In this document: piece by piece, positions 28,804 through 38,771 of the stretch
Position numbering within the stretch: the stretch's first letter is position 1
Layout: each line of letters begins with the position of its first letter
NCBI RefSeq assembly: GCF_010119975.1
Contig: NZ_CP048222.1
Location: 1,137,501-1,201,500, forward strand
Source: Rhodocytophaga rosea
GTDB taxonomy: Bacteria > Bacteroidota > Bacteroidia > Cytophagales > 172606-1
DNA length: 64,000 bases
Reading direction: 5' to 3'
The notes under the pieces: model-generated
The model's input: only the letters and a program-made list of their open reading frames with translations
What the model was told of the DNA's origin: nothing
The model's database searches: none
Made by a program: the position numbers and the translations under genes

Positions 28804-30249
28804 TTAGGGAGTCACTGTATAAGATTTTCTTTTTACAGAAATTAGTGTGTTCACTGTATCAATCAGGTATGAAAATCCTATTAGTTGTATAAAAGCTGTT
28901 GGAAGCAAATAATAAGGAGCCATATGGATTAATAAATGTGACAATATATTATAGATCAGCGGCAGGATAAGTATAATTAATACCGGATGGCTAAACTTTT
29001 TCTTAATAAGCATTATAACCAATCCAACATTCCCGAGAAAAGACATTAAGGCTACAAGTAAGTTAGGCCAGAACGCTTTAAATATATATCCGATACTGTT
29101 TATTAAGTTGCCGGCACTTCTTATCTCTGTATACGTTTTAGTCTTACTTGCTAAATTAACTCCACAATCATAAGGAGTTGCCAATGGCTGGAAACATCTG
29201 GATATCAGAATTTTTAGATAAGCTTCCGGATGTTGTTGTATAGATTGAAAAAATACTTGTTTAAAATATTTATCTGCTTCCAGATTAAATGGCGTAGAGA
29301 TACCTGCCTGCTCAGCTTCCTTTGCTCTATCCAGATCAGAGGGTCCAAACCCCCACGGATTCGGGTAAGTACCTAACCCGGTTACTAAGGTACAGCCCAG
29401 AGCTGAGGAGGTGAAGTTCCAGGTGTGAAATACTTTATGATTACGATATCCCCAGGGAAATAGTATAAGCAGAGATACGATTAGAATAACTAAGCCTACC
29501 GAGAACATTTTAAGAATAGTTTTTATAGCTAAACCGCTGGTAAACAGAAAATACAGCGTAAAAAATGGGCCTAGCAGCAGAAAGTCTGGCCTGAAGTAAC
29601 CAGCCATCCCTATAGAGAGGCCGGTAAGAATATAATATCTCCATTTTCCGCTTTCCTGTTCAGCCAGGGCACTCTTTATAAAAAAGAAGGTGATTACAAT
29701 CAGAAAAAGATTCATAAAACTTTCCGGACGTATGCTTACAGCCGAATAAGCCAGTGGAGGGAAAACAGCATATAGTATAGTTGCTATCCAGGCTAGCTGA
29801 ATATGTGCCGGAAACAGGAGCCGGACCAGCATAAATAACAATATACACGCAATGGAATCAACAATAATTCCTAAAATCTGCATAATCAGCCATATAGGCT
29901 CACCTATTAATCTATGTAAACCGGCAGCTATAATTGACCATCCTGGTGGATAGTGTAATTCAGGATATAATCCTTCTGTTAATAAAGAGGAGCTAAATTT
30001 TTCGTCAATTATTATTCCTTTAGATTCCAGTTCTCTGATTCCATTCGTGCCTTCTATTGCCAGATCAGCTGGAGAACCAGGATGCGTTTGCATATAACCT
30101 ATTCCTGCTGCTAACGTATAGGCTGACCGGATATAGGCAATAGTCATACTTTCTTCAGGCGATTTTCCAATAGGGCTCCACACTATATATGCATATATTA
30201 TCCTGACGAAAACACACAATGCACATATGTATATAAGCTTTTTATTCAT
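28804..30249 (-). CDS. membrane glycosyltransferase-like protein (GT39/ArnT/PMT type)
   Basis: A 481-residue integral membrane protein with about 11-12 membrane helices. It has the PMT/ArnT-like layout: an N-terminal TM, then a periplasmic loop (about 25-110) rich in aromatic and acidic residues, followed by YPELHYPPGWSIIAAGLHRLI, YAVFPPLAYSAVSIRPESFMNLFLI, repeated hydrophobic helices and a loop with YPNPWGFGPSDL. These enzymes move a sugar from a lipid carrier onto a target in the periplasm. The acceptor is unknown. It lies 38 bases downstream of the GT2 gene that may make the lipid-linked donor. Confidence 0.75.
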   Translation of the reverse strand: MNKKLIYICALCVFVRIIYAYIVWSPIGKSPEESMTIAYIRSAYTLAAGIGYMQTHPGSPADLAIEGTNGIRELESKGIIIDEKFSSSLLTEGLYPELHYPPGWSIIAAGLHRLIGEPIWLIMQILGIIVDSIACILLFMLVRLLFPAHIQLAWIATILYAVFPPLAYSAVSIRPESFMNLFLIVITFFFIKSALAEQESGKWRYYILTGLSIGMAGYFRPDFLLLGPFFTLYFLFTSGLAIKTILKMFSVGLVILIVSLLILFPWGYRNHKVFHTWNFTSSALGCTLVTGLGTYPNPWGFGPSDLDRAKEAEQAGISTPFNLEADKYFKQVFFQSIQQHPEAYLKILISRCFQPLATPYDCGVNLASKTKTYTEIRSAGNLINSIGYIFKAFWPNLLVALMSFLGNVGLVIMLIKKKFSHPVLIILILPLIYNILSHLLIHMAPYYLLPTAFIQLIGFSYLIDTVNTLISVKRKSYTVTP

Positions 30250-30287
30250 GGTTATTTTAAAAAAACAGAGTGCTCATTTACTGAATA

Positions 30288-31220
30288 TCAGGGTAACATT
30301 TCTTGTATTAAAAAATTTGGCCTTTTTCTGGAAGCATCCATGGTACGCCATACATATTCACCAAGAACTCCCAGGGCGATCATCTGAAAAGCTGACACAA
30401 ATAATAACACCACCATTAAGGCAGACCAGCCTTCCACCTGTATCCAGCCTGTGAGCCGGGCAATAATAATAAATACTCCATACAAAAATGCCAGTATGCC
30501 CAGTAATATTCCAAATACAGAAATAAGCCTGACCGGAAAGAAAGAAAAGGCAATAATGGTATCAATAAACATTTTTATTTTCTTTGATAGGGTCCATCGG
30601 GATGTGCCAATTTCACGCTTTCGCCTGGTATAAGGAATATTTACATACTCATACCCCAGCCAGACCAACAAGTATAAGATATTGGTATTTTTCTCATCCA
30701 TCTTTATCACTTCTTCCTTCAGTTTTCTATCGAATAATACCAAGTCAAACCCACCTGAAGGCGCATTTGGAACCGCTAACCGGCGGATAATGGAATGAAA
30801 AATCCTGGAAAGCATTTTCTGTCCTACAGGCTCCTGCCTGTCCTGGCGGTTGGCAATGATCAGTTTATAGCCTTTCTGCCAGTGAGCAAACATAGCTGGA
30901 ATTAGTTCGGGCGGATCTTGCAGATCGGCAGTAAGAATTACGTTAACATCTCCTCCGGATAGGTGTAAACCTGCCAGAATCGCATTGAATGCACCTGCAT
31001 TTTTAACCAGGCGGATCAGTTTCATTTTTCCCGGATACATTTCCCAGCACACCTTTAATTTCTCCCAGGTTTTATCACCGGAAGCATCATCCACCCATAT
31101 ATATTCAAACTCTGTTCCTGCTTCAAATAGGGGCTCATTCTCTATCAATTGCCGGGCTGTTACCGGAATATTTTCTTCATTGAAGTAACAGGGAATAATG
31201 ACAGACAATTTGGGCATCAA
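30288..31220 (-). CDS. GT2 glycosyltransferase, polyprenyl-phosphate sugar synthase type
   Basis: A 310-residue GT2 enzyme with two C-terminal membrane helices (about 235-255 and 268-290). Nucleotide-sugar motifs are [24 protein letters not shown] and [15 protein letters not shown] (DxD-type), with [10 protein letters not shown] downstream. This is the GtrB/DPM1/ArnC group, which transfers sugar to undecaprenyl phosphate. The start overlaps the aminotransferase stop by four bases, a tight operon link. It probably supplies lipid-linked sugar to the ArnT-like protein downstream. Confidence 0.92.
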   Translation of the reverse strand: MMPKLSVIIPCYFNEENIPVTARQLIENEPLFEAGTEFEYIWVDDASGDKTWEKLKVCWEMYPGKMKLIRLVKNAGAFNAILAGLHLSGGDVNVILTADLQDPPELIPAMFAHWQKGYKLIIANRQDRQEPVGQKMLSRIFHSIIRRLAVPNAPSGGFDLVLFDRKLKEEVIKMDEKNTNILYLLVWLGYEYVNIPYTRRKREIGTSRWTLSKKIKMFIDTIIAFSFFPVRLISVFGILLGILAFLYGVFIIIARLTGWIQVEGWSALMVVLLFVSAFQMIALGVLGEYVWRTMDASRKRPNFLIQEMLP

Positions 31221-32314
31221 AAAAAATTTTTAATCTGATCACAGATATAAGCTACCTGATTTTCCTGTAAACCTACATATAAGGGCAAACTCAAACAAGT
31301 TGATGCCATATCTTCGGCTATCGGATATGCACCTTTCTGATAACCCAGTTCCTGATAGGCTTCCTGCAAATGTGGTGGAACCGGATAATGGATCAGGGTA
31401 CTTATATTTTTAGTCTGTAAATATTGTTGTAAAGCATCTCTCCTACCAGTACGGATTACAAATAAATGATACACACTGGTAGCTCTATCGGCCAAATGTG
31501 GAAGTATAATATCGCCTACACCTTGCAAAAGATCTATATATTGATTAGCCAGTGCCTGTCTCTCTTTGGTCCAGGCTTGCAGATAATTTAATTTAATATT
31601 GAGTACAGCCGCCTGCCATTCATCTAATCGGGAATTTACTCCTTGTACTTCGTTGTAATAACGCCTGGATGAACCGTAATTTCGGAAAGTTGCCGCTTTC
31701 CGGGCAAATTCACTGTCATTGGTGGTTACAGCTCCTGCATCTCCCAAAGCACCCAGGTTTTTGGTCGGATAAAAACTGGTTGCATTGATATGTCCGAAAC
31801 TACCAGTTAATTTCCCATGATATTGCGCACCATGTGCCTGGGCATTGTCTTCTACTACAAACAATTTATGTTTTCCGGCTATATGCATAATGGCATCCAT
31901 TTCACAAGCCTGGCCATATAAATGAACCGGAATAATCACTTTGGTATGGGAAGTAATAGCTGGCTCAATTAAGTCAGGATTCAGGTTGTATGTGAGATTT
32001 CTGGGTTCTACAAAAACAGGTATTGCACCGGTGTGAGAGACTGCTAATGCTGTTGCAATATACGTATTGGATGGGACGATCACTTCATCGCCTGCTGAAA
32101 TACCCAATACTTTTAATGCGATATATAGAGCATCCAGCCCATTGCCTACTCCTATACAATGCTGTACCTGATTAAAATGGGCATAATTCTGCTCGAAATC
32201 AGAAAGGGACGCACCCAGTATATAATTTTTAGCATCTATAAATTTTTTAAAGGCTTCTATAAGTTCTTGCCTGATCTGCCGGTTGGTATCCTCAAAAGAG
32301 AAGAATGGAATCAT
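31217..32314 (-). CDS. DegT/DnrJ/EryC1/StrS aminotransferase (FdtB-like)
   Basis: PLP-dependent sugar aminotransferase of 365 residues. The internal aldimine lysine is Lys185 in [17 protein letters not shown]; other family marks are [37 protein letters not shown] and [11 protein letters not shown]. It sits beside a 3,4-ketoisomerase-like gene and an acetyltransferase-like gene, the FdtA-FdtB-FdtC arrangement that makes dTDP-3-amino-3,6-dideoxy-hexoses (Fuc3N or Qui3N). I infer a dTDP-3-keto-6-deoxy-hexose as substrate. The reaction uses glutamate as amino donor. Confidence 0.92.
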   Translation of the reverse strand: MIPFFSFEDTNRQIRQELIEAFKKFIDAKNYILGASLSDFEQNYAHFNQVQHCIGVGNGLDALYIALKVLGISAGDEVIVPSNTYIATALAVSHTGAIPVFVEPRNLTYNLNPDLIEPAITSHTKVIIPVHLYGQACEMDAIMHIAGKHKLFVVEDNAQAHGAQYHGKLTGSFGHINATSFYPTKNLGALGDAGAVTTNDSEFARKAATFRNYGSSRRYYNEVQGVNSRLDEWQAAVLNIKLNYLQAWTKERQALANQYIDLLQGVGDIILPHLADRATSVYHLFVIRTGRRDALQQYLQTKNISTLIHYPVPPHLQEAYQELGYQKGAYPIAEDMASTCLSLPLYVGLQENQVAYICDQIKNFF

Positions 32315-32317
32315 ACA

Positions 32318-33262
32318 CTAATCTTGGTTATAAGCGGATAAAATATGTGTGCTGCTTCCCAGCCTGAACCCTAATTTTTCACAGTTTCTGATCACCGCCC
32401 GGTTTGTAGTTTGTGTAGTCATGAGCAGGTACTTTGCTCCAACAGATTTTGACTGATACACTGCTTCTGAGATGAGTTTATAATGCCAGCCCCGGCTTGA
32501 GGGATCAACAGCTGTAAGCAGAATTCGCGATAACTGACAGTTTAACTCTTTTGAATCGTTTGCCAGATAGCTGAGTGCTACAAAAGCATGAGCCGGAATC
32601 TGTTCTTCTGATGGCACAAGTACTGCATCTGCAAATCCGTTTATAGCCTGCTCTATATAGGTAGCCAGATACTGGTCTGCTATTTCCTGGGTGAATATGC
32701 TATCTGCATGAATACGGTCATAGGGATTACGGGCTTCTGCAGCTACTTTTTTCAGAGCAGAAACATCATTTTCATTAGCCTTATGTACAGGAAATCTTTC
32801 GTTTTCATAGGATTGTACATCGGGCAGATAATAGGTTAGCCTGGTTTCGATCAGTTTGAAACCAGCATGGGTAAAGGCCTGTAATAATAGGCTATCTTCA
32901 GAGGGTATTTCTATAAAACAATACTTTCGTTTACCGGCAATAAAAGTATTTCTAAAACAGGTAACTGCCTGAGATAGAATCGGAAAATGTTTGTGCCGGT
33001 AGAGCACTGCAAATATTCTGTATGTAGGAATTTGAAAATAACCGGCATCCCAGGACAAATAATTTACAAGAAACTGCTGCGTATAATTTCCAACTACTAC
33101 TTCTTGGATGATATGGTCTGGTTTATCAGAAAAATCAATAATTTTATTTTTGATTAATTTTTCATACTGTATTTCCGGGCCGATTTCCCTGATAAAACTG
33201 TAAGGAGAATAAAATAAAAGTTTATCCGCCCTTTCTGCAAGCAGTTTTTCTACTTCTTCCAT
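32318..33262 (-). CDS. GNAT-like acetyltransferase (WecD/FdtC role), 314 aa
   Basis: A 314-residue two-part protein. The N-terminal 160 residues (SWDAGYFQIPTYRIFAVLY, FIEIPSEDSLLLQAFTHAGFKLIETRLTYYL) resemble dTDP-fucosamine acetyltransferase WecD; the C-terminal half is a GNAT-like domain with ILLTAVDPSSRGWHYKLISEAVYQ and NRAVIRNCEKLGFRLGSSTHI. In a 3-amino-sugar cassette it would N-acetylate the aminotransferase product. It overlaps the ketoisomerase gene by 13 bases and is four bases from the aminotransferase gene. The function is inferred from fold and neighbours. Confidence 0.75.
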   Translation of the reverse strand: MEEVEKLLAERADKLLFYSPYSFIREIGPEIQYEKLIKNKIIDFSDKPDHIIQEVVVGNYTQQFLVNYLSWDAGYFQIPTYRIFAVLYRHKHFPILSQAVTCFRNTFIAGKRKYCFIEIPSEDSLLLQAFTHAGFKLIETRLTYYLPDVQSYENERFPVHKANENDVSALKKVAAEARNPYDRIHADSIFTQEIADQYLATYIEQAINGFADAVLVPSEEQIPAHAFVALSYLANDSKELNCQLSRILLTAVDPSSRGWHYKLISEAVYQSKSVGAKYLLMTTQTTNRAVIRNCEKLGFRLGSSTHILSAYNQD

Positions 33263-33654
33263 ACTTCTTTAAATCTGGCGTATTCCCGTATGTAATCGCT
33301 TTCTGTATACTCAGTAGAAGCCAGGGCTAATTGCACCGCATGATGGGAATATTGCATAGTGGGCCATACACAAGGAGGTATATAGAGTCCCTGTTCTGGT
33401 GTTGATAGAACAAACCGATGAATGTCCCCACCCGGCATTTCAGCAGTAATTGTAATTTGCCCATTCACTGCAATCAGCACGTGCTGGGTATGATAGTGTG
33501 CATGTCTTCCTCTAATGATATTCTCTGGCGTAAAATAAGTCCAGAAAATACGTTTTACTTCAAAAGGAACAGATTTTTCTAATTCTGCTACTGATATATA
33601 GCCAACATTAGAATCGCCGAGTTTAGGAAATGTAATTACATAAGGCTTCTCCAT
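33250..33654 (-). CDS. dTDP-sugar 3,4-ketoisomerase-like (FdtA/QdtA/WxcM C-terminal family)
   Basis: A 134-residue cupin of the FdtA/QdtA family, which isomerises dTDP-4-keto-6-deoxyglucose to the 3-keto sugar. The active-site His pair lies in RGRHAHYHTQHVLIAVNG (His51, His53), following VKRIFWTY. ATG at 33654 is preferred over TTG at 33675. FdtA and QdtA differ in product stereochemistry at C4 and cannot be told apart from the sequence by eye. It starts the amino-sugar cassette and overlaps the acetyltransferase gene by 13 bases. RmlA and RmlB, needed to supply the substrate, are not in the window. Confidence 0.88.
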   Translation of the reverse strand: MEKPYVITFPKLGDSNVGYISVAELEKSVPFEVKRIFWTYFTPENIIRGRHAHYHTQHVLIAVNGQITITAEMPGGDIHRFVLSTPEQGLYIPPCVWPTMQYSHHAVQLALASTEYTESDYIREYARFKEVWKK

Positions 33655-33689
33655 GCATGGTTTAATATAGCTCAATGTGCAAAGTTAAT

Positions 33690-35039
33690 CTATTCATGAG
33701 TCGCTGCTACATTTTTCTGATTATATATCAAATCTGTTGTGGTAGCCTCGGGTGCAGAATGTACAGAAATCATTATTTGCTTTTCCCTGTAATGCATATA
33801 ATAAAACATAATAGAGAACCAGGGGAAAAACAAAAATTGTCCGGGGTTAAAATTGTTTTCAAAAAAGGGAATAAATATAAGTGGGGGTAAAAAAATATAG
33901 TGAGCAGAATGAAATCTAAAAAAGGAAAGCAAAGTATTGAGCACAAACAGCACCACAAAGAAAGTAAAGATAAAAATCCCGCTTCCAAACAGCAGTTCGT
34001 AATAAGAATTATGAAGGCTTATTTTAAGCTTATCTATAGTTATTTCTTTATTAAAGCTGATAAGGGCTTCCCTAAAAGCATAAAATCCAAAACCTGTAAT
34101 GATGGTAGAGGGATTATCTGCCATAGTTTCGTAGCCTAATGCATACGTTTGTGTCCTGGCATCTCCTTTTTCAAGTTGAGTTTCTGTTTTATCTAACCGT
34201 TTGTTAAAAGCAGAGTTTTCATTTCCATACAATTGAATTACAAAAAAAGATACTAATAAAACGCTTGCCAGCTTAACAAATAAACTTGAATTCGTATTTC
34301 TTAAAATAAAAAGCAGGAAACAAAGGGCAACTGTAAGATATCCACTTCTGGAACCACTTATCACTAGCACATAGCAGGATAAGAGCAGTAAAAAAAAGAT
34401 AATAATTCTTCTTTTTTTTGATAGCGAATAATCATTTCTTAATAAGTCCACAGTGGTGGTGATAAAAATGGCAGAACTCCAGCCATAATGGTTTGAAATA
34501 AAGCCCCCTACCATCTCACCATAAATGTCTTCCTGAGAGAAATTACCTCCCAAAAAAATAAAAGAAAATAATGGAATCACATATACAATATTAAATACAT
34601 TAAGAATCATATTTAATATTTGTTCTTTATTATACCTACGGTGGAGATATATTATAAAATAGTTTAAATAAATAAAATAAGGTACAAGATTAATAAACTT
34701 TTCTAAGCTTATAGCCATACTGGCACTGAATGGGAGTACATACATATTTAATGCGATGAATGCCCAGATAATCCATGAAGACCGGCCTTTAAAAATGTAG
34801 ACATACTGCTTTCTGCTGTTAAATAAGTATATTAATGAAAAAGCCAACAGTACAATCCGCAGTATTTTCATTGGTGCAAGCGAAGCCATACCAGTAACAT
34901 TTGCCAGACCATACCCAATAATGACCATGGCTACATTCCAGAAAAATAGTACCACATGATAATCTCTTTTACTGGATGGTCTGGTGTCGGGTATTGCCGC
35001 ACTAGCGGCTTGTGTATCTGGTAACAGGCTTACATGCAT
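33690..35039 (-). CDS. O-antigen ligase/polymerase-like membrane protein (Wzy/WaaL type)
   Basis: A 449-residue protein with about 11-12 hydrophobic helices and a large periplasmic loop around residues 290-350 (NSAFNKRLDKTETQLEKGDARTQ... to GFGFYAFREALI), the arrangement of O-antigen ligases and Wzy polymerases. The loop begins after VISGSRSGYLTVALCFLL, a Wzy-like arginine-bearing stretch. ATG 35039 (TTG at 35048 is less likely) overlaps the upstream glycosyltransferase by 38 bases. Ligase and polymerase cannot be separated by sequence alone. Confidence 0.8.
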   Translation of the reverse strand: MHVSLLPDTQAASAAIPDTRPSSKRDYHVVLFFWNVAMVIIGYGLANVTGMASLAPMKILRIVLLAFSLIYLFNSRKQYVYIFKGRSSWIIWAFIALNMYVLPFSASMAISLEKFINLVPYFIYLNYFIIYLHRRYNKEQILNMILNVFNIVYVIPLFSFIFLGGNFSQEDIYGEMVGGFISNHYGWSSAIFITTTVDLLRNDYSLSKKRRIIIFFLLLLSCYVLVISGSRSGYLTVALCFLLFILRNTNSSLFVKLASVLLVSFFVIQLYGNENSAFNKRLDKTETQLEKGDARTQTYALGYETMADNPSTIITGFGFYAFREALISFNKEITIDKLKISLHNSYYELLFGSGIFIFTFFVVLFVLNTLLSFFRFHSAHYIFLPPLIFIPFFENNFNPGQFLFFPWFSIMFYYMHYREKQIMISVHSAPEATTTDLIYNQKNVAATHE

Positions 35040-36144
35040 TTTCCGCAATGTTTATGAATGTTAAAAACATAGTATTGGCTGCAAATTTCTCTATAAATTT
35101 TCGGCCATTGGCAGATTTCTGATTCCTCTCTGGCTCGTTACTTATACAGCTCGATAACTGAATGGCCAGGTCTTCCGCATCATTTGAGTTAGCCAGCCAG
35201 CCATTCTTCCCATTATCTAATACTTCCGGTATTCCTCCAGTATAGGTGCTGACGACAGGAATGCCGAAGGCCAATGCTTCGATATTTGCGACCCCCAATG
35301 CTTCCTTTAACGAAGGAACACAGAAAATATCGTGGGTACACATTTGCTCATATACATTTTTTTGAGATTGTTCAGCCAGAAAGTTAATTTTTATATGGCT
35401 GTTGTTTTCAAATAAAGTGTATATGTGTTTCTCAAATTTGTGATGTGGCCCAATGATAGTAAGTAAAAATTGTATATGGTTTAACTTTTTCAACGATTTC
35501 GCCAGCACTGGCAAGCCACCCCGCACATAATCTGCTTTTACAAACAATATTTTGATGGGTAATGCAAAGGATCGTTCTGCCTTATATTCAATTTTCGACA
35601 AATCTACCGCTTTGTAAAGCAAACAGATTTTCTCAGGATTGAGGTAGTAGGCGTTTATTAGCTGTTGTGTCAGGTAGTGTGAATTAGAAATAACAAGTTG
35701 ATCGAAATGTACGGCCAGCTTTTCAAACTGTTTGAAAATAAGTTGTTTGATGCTTAGTTGATTAAATTTAAAATTTTGCCAGCTGACTGTCAGATTATTG
35801 TCATCATTAACCATTCCTACCACTGGTTGTTTAGAAACCATCGCGCTCCACAATCCTATAAATGCATTGTTGTATACCAGCACATCATAAGGAAAAGTTT
35901 TATAGATTTTTTGGGCATAGCGGTGATAGACAAACATGCGCAGAAACTGGCTGAAGGGCTTAAATAACCTGGAAAATCTGAGTTCTGCTTTGTGTACATA
36001 TGGTCTTTCAGCAGTAATATCTTCCGTAAGTATGTGGATCTGGTGCTGCGGATACAGCTGATTAATTTCCAGAATCAGATTGGCAAATTTGGCAGGACCA
36101 TTCACCACATTTTCAAAAGAATTGGTGCACAATAATATCTTCAT
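35002..36144 (-). CDS. GT4 family glycosyltransferase
   Basis: A 380-residue GT-B retaining glycosyltransferase. The C-terminal donor-binding half shows ILFVKADYVRGGLPVLAKSL, the motif HDIFCVPSLKEALGVANIEALAFGIPVVSTYTGGIPEVLDNGKNGWL (Glu-x7-Glu-type) typical of GT4. The N-terminal half carries the acceptor site (TNSFENVVNGPAKFANLILEI). It is cytoplasmic. The start overlaps the end of the following upstream gene by four bases, so translation is coupled. Sugar and linkage are unknown. Confidence 0.9.
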   Translation of the reverse strand: MKILLCTNSFENVVNGPAKFANLILEINQLYPQHQIHILTEDITAERPYVHKAELRFSRLFKPFSQFLRMFVYHRYAQKIYKTFPYDVLVYNNAFIGLWSAMVSKQPVVGMVNDDNNLTVSWQNFKFNQLSIKQLIFKQFEKLAVHFDQLVISNSHYLTQQLINAYYLNPEKICLLYKAVDLSKIEYKAERSFALPIKILFVKADYVRGGLPVLAKSLKKLNHIQFLLTIIGPHHKFEKHIYTLFENNSHIKINFLAEQSQKNVYEQMCTHDIFCVPSLKEALGVANIEALAFGIPVVSTYTGGIPEVLDNGKNGWLANSNDAEDLAIQLSSCISNEPERNQKSANGRKFIEKFAANTMFLTFINIAENACKPVTRYTSR

Positions 36145-37181
36145 TGCTTATGAGCCAGCAGTAGTTTATTCTCAATTGCCTCCCAGGTAAAAGTATATTG
36201 CAAATCGGGGTTAAACATAAATGTGTGTTTGAGTACTTTCAGATCTGCTATGATGCGGGGGTAATTTGTTTCATAAAAAGAATCCATAACATAGCCAATC
36301 TTTTGTTCCTGTACAAAACTAGCGATTTTTACCTCGGCATTTATGATCACCGGCGTTTGTGCCTGTATGGCATCGTATATTTTATTCGGACTGGCATTGA
36401 TATTATTTTCATTTACAGGCTCATACAGTGATAATATATAATCGCATTGTGAAGCTACCTGCATGGACTGCTGCTGAGTGATCACCCCCATAAACTCTAC
36501 CTGCGGATGCTGAGAAAGTTCTCTGGTAGCTTCGTCATATACCCAGCCAGCCATTTTTACCCGCATATTCTTTTCTATTTCCAGCATCCGGAGCAATAGC
36601 TCTGTACCCCGGGTTTTACTCATCGATCCATTATAGAAAATCAGTACCGAATCGGTTGTACTTATCTTGTTGATAGTGCCAGTGTACCGGTATGGATAAT
36701 TTTCTACCACAGTGATCTTGTATTGAAAGGCATCCGGCATTAATGTCTTGCGGTTATCATCTGTTACCAGTATGGCGGAAGGCAGGCTGTATACCAGGTT
36801 TCTCAAGAAATTTAGTTTCCGGTTCATCCGCAGAAAGATGGAATCGAAAATATCCAGTACTACTTTCTTTTTTTGCCAATACAGAAAAGGAGAAAAAATC
36901 AGCAGGAGCTGCTCATTGATGACATGAAAGGAAGCATAAGGCCGGCTAAAAAAAGATTGAAGAAACAATAGATAAAACCTAAGCAGCGATACAATGCTCT
37001 TATGATGGCCGGTAACAGTCTTGAAACTTTTACAGTAAACCTTTACAAATGCTTTTTCTGTGCTTTTGCCTATGCCTATATAATATATATCAAATGCAGC
37101 AGAAAGTATTTTTATTTCCTTATTTATACGTGTATCTGAGCCGTCGTTAATAGATATATAGAGAAGAGAAGGTTTTGACAT
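36141..37181 (-). CDS. glycosyltransferase (GT-B fold, GT4-like)
   Basis: A 346-residue glycosyltransferase. The C-terminal half shows VLIFYNGSMSKTRGTELLLRMLE, QCDYILSLYEPVNENNINASPNKIYDAIQAQTPVIINAEV and the terminal helix, a Rossmann-like donor domain as in GT4 proteins; the Lys-Ile-Tyr-Asp motif and 'SPNK..' resemble transferases of exopolysaccharide loci. The N-terminal half is less conserved and probably binds the acceptor. The final ATGA overlap of four bases couples it to the next gene. Specificity is not known. Confidence 0.85.
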   Translation of the reverse strand: MSKPSLLYISINDGSDTRINKEIKILSAAFDIYYIGIGKSTEKAFVKVYCKSFKTVTGHHKSIVSLLRFYLLFLQSFFSRPYASFHVINEQLLLIFSPFLYWQKKKVVLDIFDSIFLRMNRKLNFLRNLVYSLPSAILVTDDNRKTLMPDAFQYKITVVENYPYRYTGTINKISTTDSVLIFYNGSMSKTRGTELLLRMLEIEKNMRVKMAGWVYDEATRELSQHPQVEFMGVITQQQSMQVASQCDYILSLYEPVNENNINASPNKIYDAIQAQTPVIINAEVKIASFVQEQKIGYVMDSFYETNYPRIIADLKVLKHTFMFNPDLQYTFTWEAIENKLLLAHKQ

Positions 37182-37342
37182 TAAAGAATAAAGGCTAATA
37201 AGTAAGATTTATTATTTTTTAAGCAAATGAGCAATGTAAAACCGAAAACATATAATCATTAATTATCTGATAATCAGAAATATATCCAAAATACATTAAT
37301 CGTTAATTATGTAATTCTACATAGATGGAAGTACTTAATTGT

Positions 37343-38464
37343 TTAGTTCAGGCTTTTTAGGAAATGAATGATTCTGTCGCTGGCGGCTCCATCGCCATAG
37401 GGATTATTCGCTTTTGACATCTGCTCATACAGATGCTGATCTTCCAGAAGTTGGGCAATGCCTGCTACAATATTATTTTTATTGGCCCCTACCAGTTTTA
37501 CCGTTCCGGCCTCTACCGCTTCCGGCCGTTCGGTAGTATCGCGCATCACCAGCACAGGTTTACCCAGGCCAGGCGCTTCTTCCTGTACACCACCCGAATC
37601 CGTTAAGATTAAATAGGCATGTTTCATCAGGAAAATGAAATCCTCATATCCAAGGGGGTCCATCAGGTATATATTTGGTACTTGGCTGGTAAGGCCATAC
37701 ACTGGCTTCATTACATTAGGATTCAGGTGAACCGGATAAACAATATGCAAATCCGGGTATTTCTGCGCCAGTTCTACCAGTGCCTGGCAAATCTCAATAA
37801 AACCCTGCCCGAAGTTCTCCCGGCGATGCCCGGTTACCAGCAGAATTTTTTTAGCATTTTGTATCAAACCGGCCACTGTATGCGAAGTGAGATTTTTCGA
37901 AAAAGACTTCACGGTATTGGCAATTTCAAATAATGCGTCAATCACGGTATTCCCTGTCTGGATAATATGAGTAGACTGAATCCCCTCTCCCAGCAAATTC
38001 TCTACATTTTTCCTGGTAGGTGCAAAATGATAGGTTGCCAGCCTGGAAACAAGCGTTCGGTTGGCTTCCTCCGGAAAAGGTGCCTGCAAATTCCAGGTAC
38101 GTAACCCGGCTTCTACATGGCCTACCGGAATCTGTACATAAAAACAAGCCAGGGTAGTAGCAAAACAGGTAGTTGTGTCACCATGCACCAATACCAGATC
38201 AGGCTTATATTCTGCCAGTACCTGCCGGATTCGAAGTAAAATATTGCTGGTAATATCAAACAGGTCTTGTTTTTCCTGCATGATATTGAGGTCATAATCT
38301 GGCTGTAAACCAAATATATTGAGCACCTGGTCCAGCATGTGGCGGTGTTGGCCGGTTACACATAATTTATGTTCAAAAAATGGGTCCTGGTTTAACTTCT
38401 TCACCAGAACGGCCATTTTGATTGCTTCGGGCCTTGTGCCGAATACCGTTAGAATTCGCTTCAT
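37343..38464 (-). CDS. wecB: UDP-N-acetylglucosamine 2-epimerase (non-hydrolysing)
   Basis: Converts UDP-GlcNAc to UDP-ManNAc for polysaccharide synthesis. From ATG 38464 (the frame starts 21 bases earlier at 38485) it has 373 residues. Family marks: [12 protein letters not shown] at the start, [40 protein letters not shown] and [29 protein letters not shown]. It is probably the first gene of the glycan operon, but is followed by a 161-base gap before the next gene. The usual partner, UDP-ManNAc dehydrogenase, is not in the window. Confidence 0.94.
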   Translation of the reverse strand: MKRILTVFGTRPEAIKMAVLVKKLNQDPFFEHKLCVTGQHRHMLDQVLNIFGLQPDYDLNIMQEKQDLFDITSNILLRIRQVLAEYKPDLVLVHGDTTTCFATTLACFYVQIPVGHVEAGLRTWNLQAPFPEEANRTLVSRLATYHFAPTRKNVENLLGEGIQSTHIIQTGNTVIDALFEIANTVKSFSKNLTSHTVAGLIQNAKKILLVTGHRRENFGQGFIEICQALVELAQKYPDLHIVYPVHLNPNVMKPVYGLTSQVPNIYLMDPLGYEDFIFLMKHAYLILTDSGGVQEEAPGLGKPVLVMRDTTERPEAVEAGTVKLVGANKNNIVAGIAQLLEDQHLYEQMSKANNPYGDGAASDRIIHFLKSLN

Positions 38465-38680
38465 TTGTTCGATTCCCTTACCCAAAGAGGATTTCTCTCA
38501 GGATTGCCTGTAAGCAAAAGGAGCGTAAAGTTTCACAAAAAAACTGTCATTATACATAGTGCCTCTACTTTTTTAAGTAAAGGCTGAGCCAATCTCTATC
38601 TGTGCCTACTAACAACTCATTGCCTTTTTACCATTCAAACAGTTTTTTATCCATCCACACAATTATAAAAATAATTTTAT
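38465..38680. other. non-coding region between wecB and the PadR operon
   Basis: A+T-rich interval between divergent units, 5' part of the 307-base gap. It must hold the wecB promoter, but I see no convincing -7/-33 pair on the minus strand and no gene fragment. Confidence 0.5.
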
Positions 38681-38720
38681 AAAGTACCTTGCTTTACATA
38701 GTACCTTTTACTACATTTGT
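38681..38720 (+). promoter_or_regulatory. Bacteroidota-type promoter with a direct repeat, upstream of the PadR operon
   Basis: TTG at 38689-38691 and TACATTTG at 38712-38719 match the Bacteroidota -33 TTG and -7 TAnnTTTG boxes with 20 bases between. Two copies of a GTACCTT word (38684 and 38701, 17 bases apart) overlap the promoter, a possible operator for the PadR regulator encoded two genes down; the latter point is inference. Confidence 0.65.
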
Positions 38721-38771
38721 ATTGTCAGTCAGTTAACAGGGCTGATAACCCAAAAAATTCATACTTAATTT

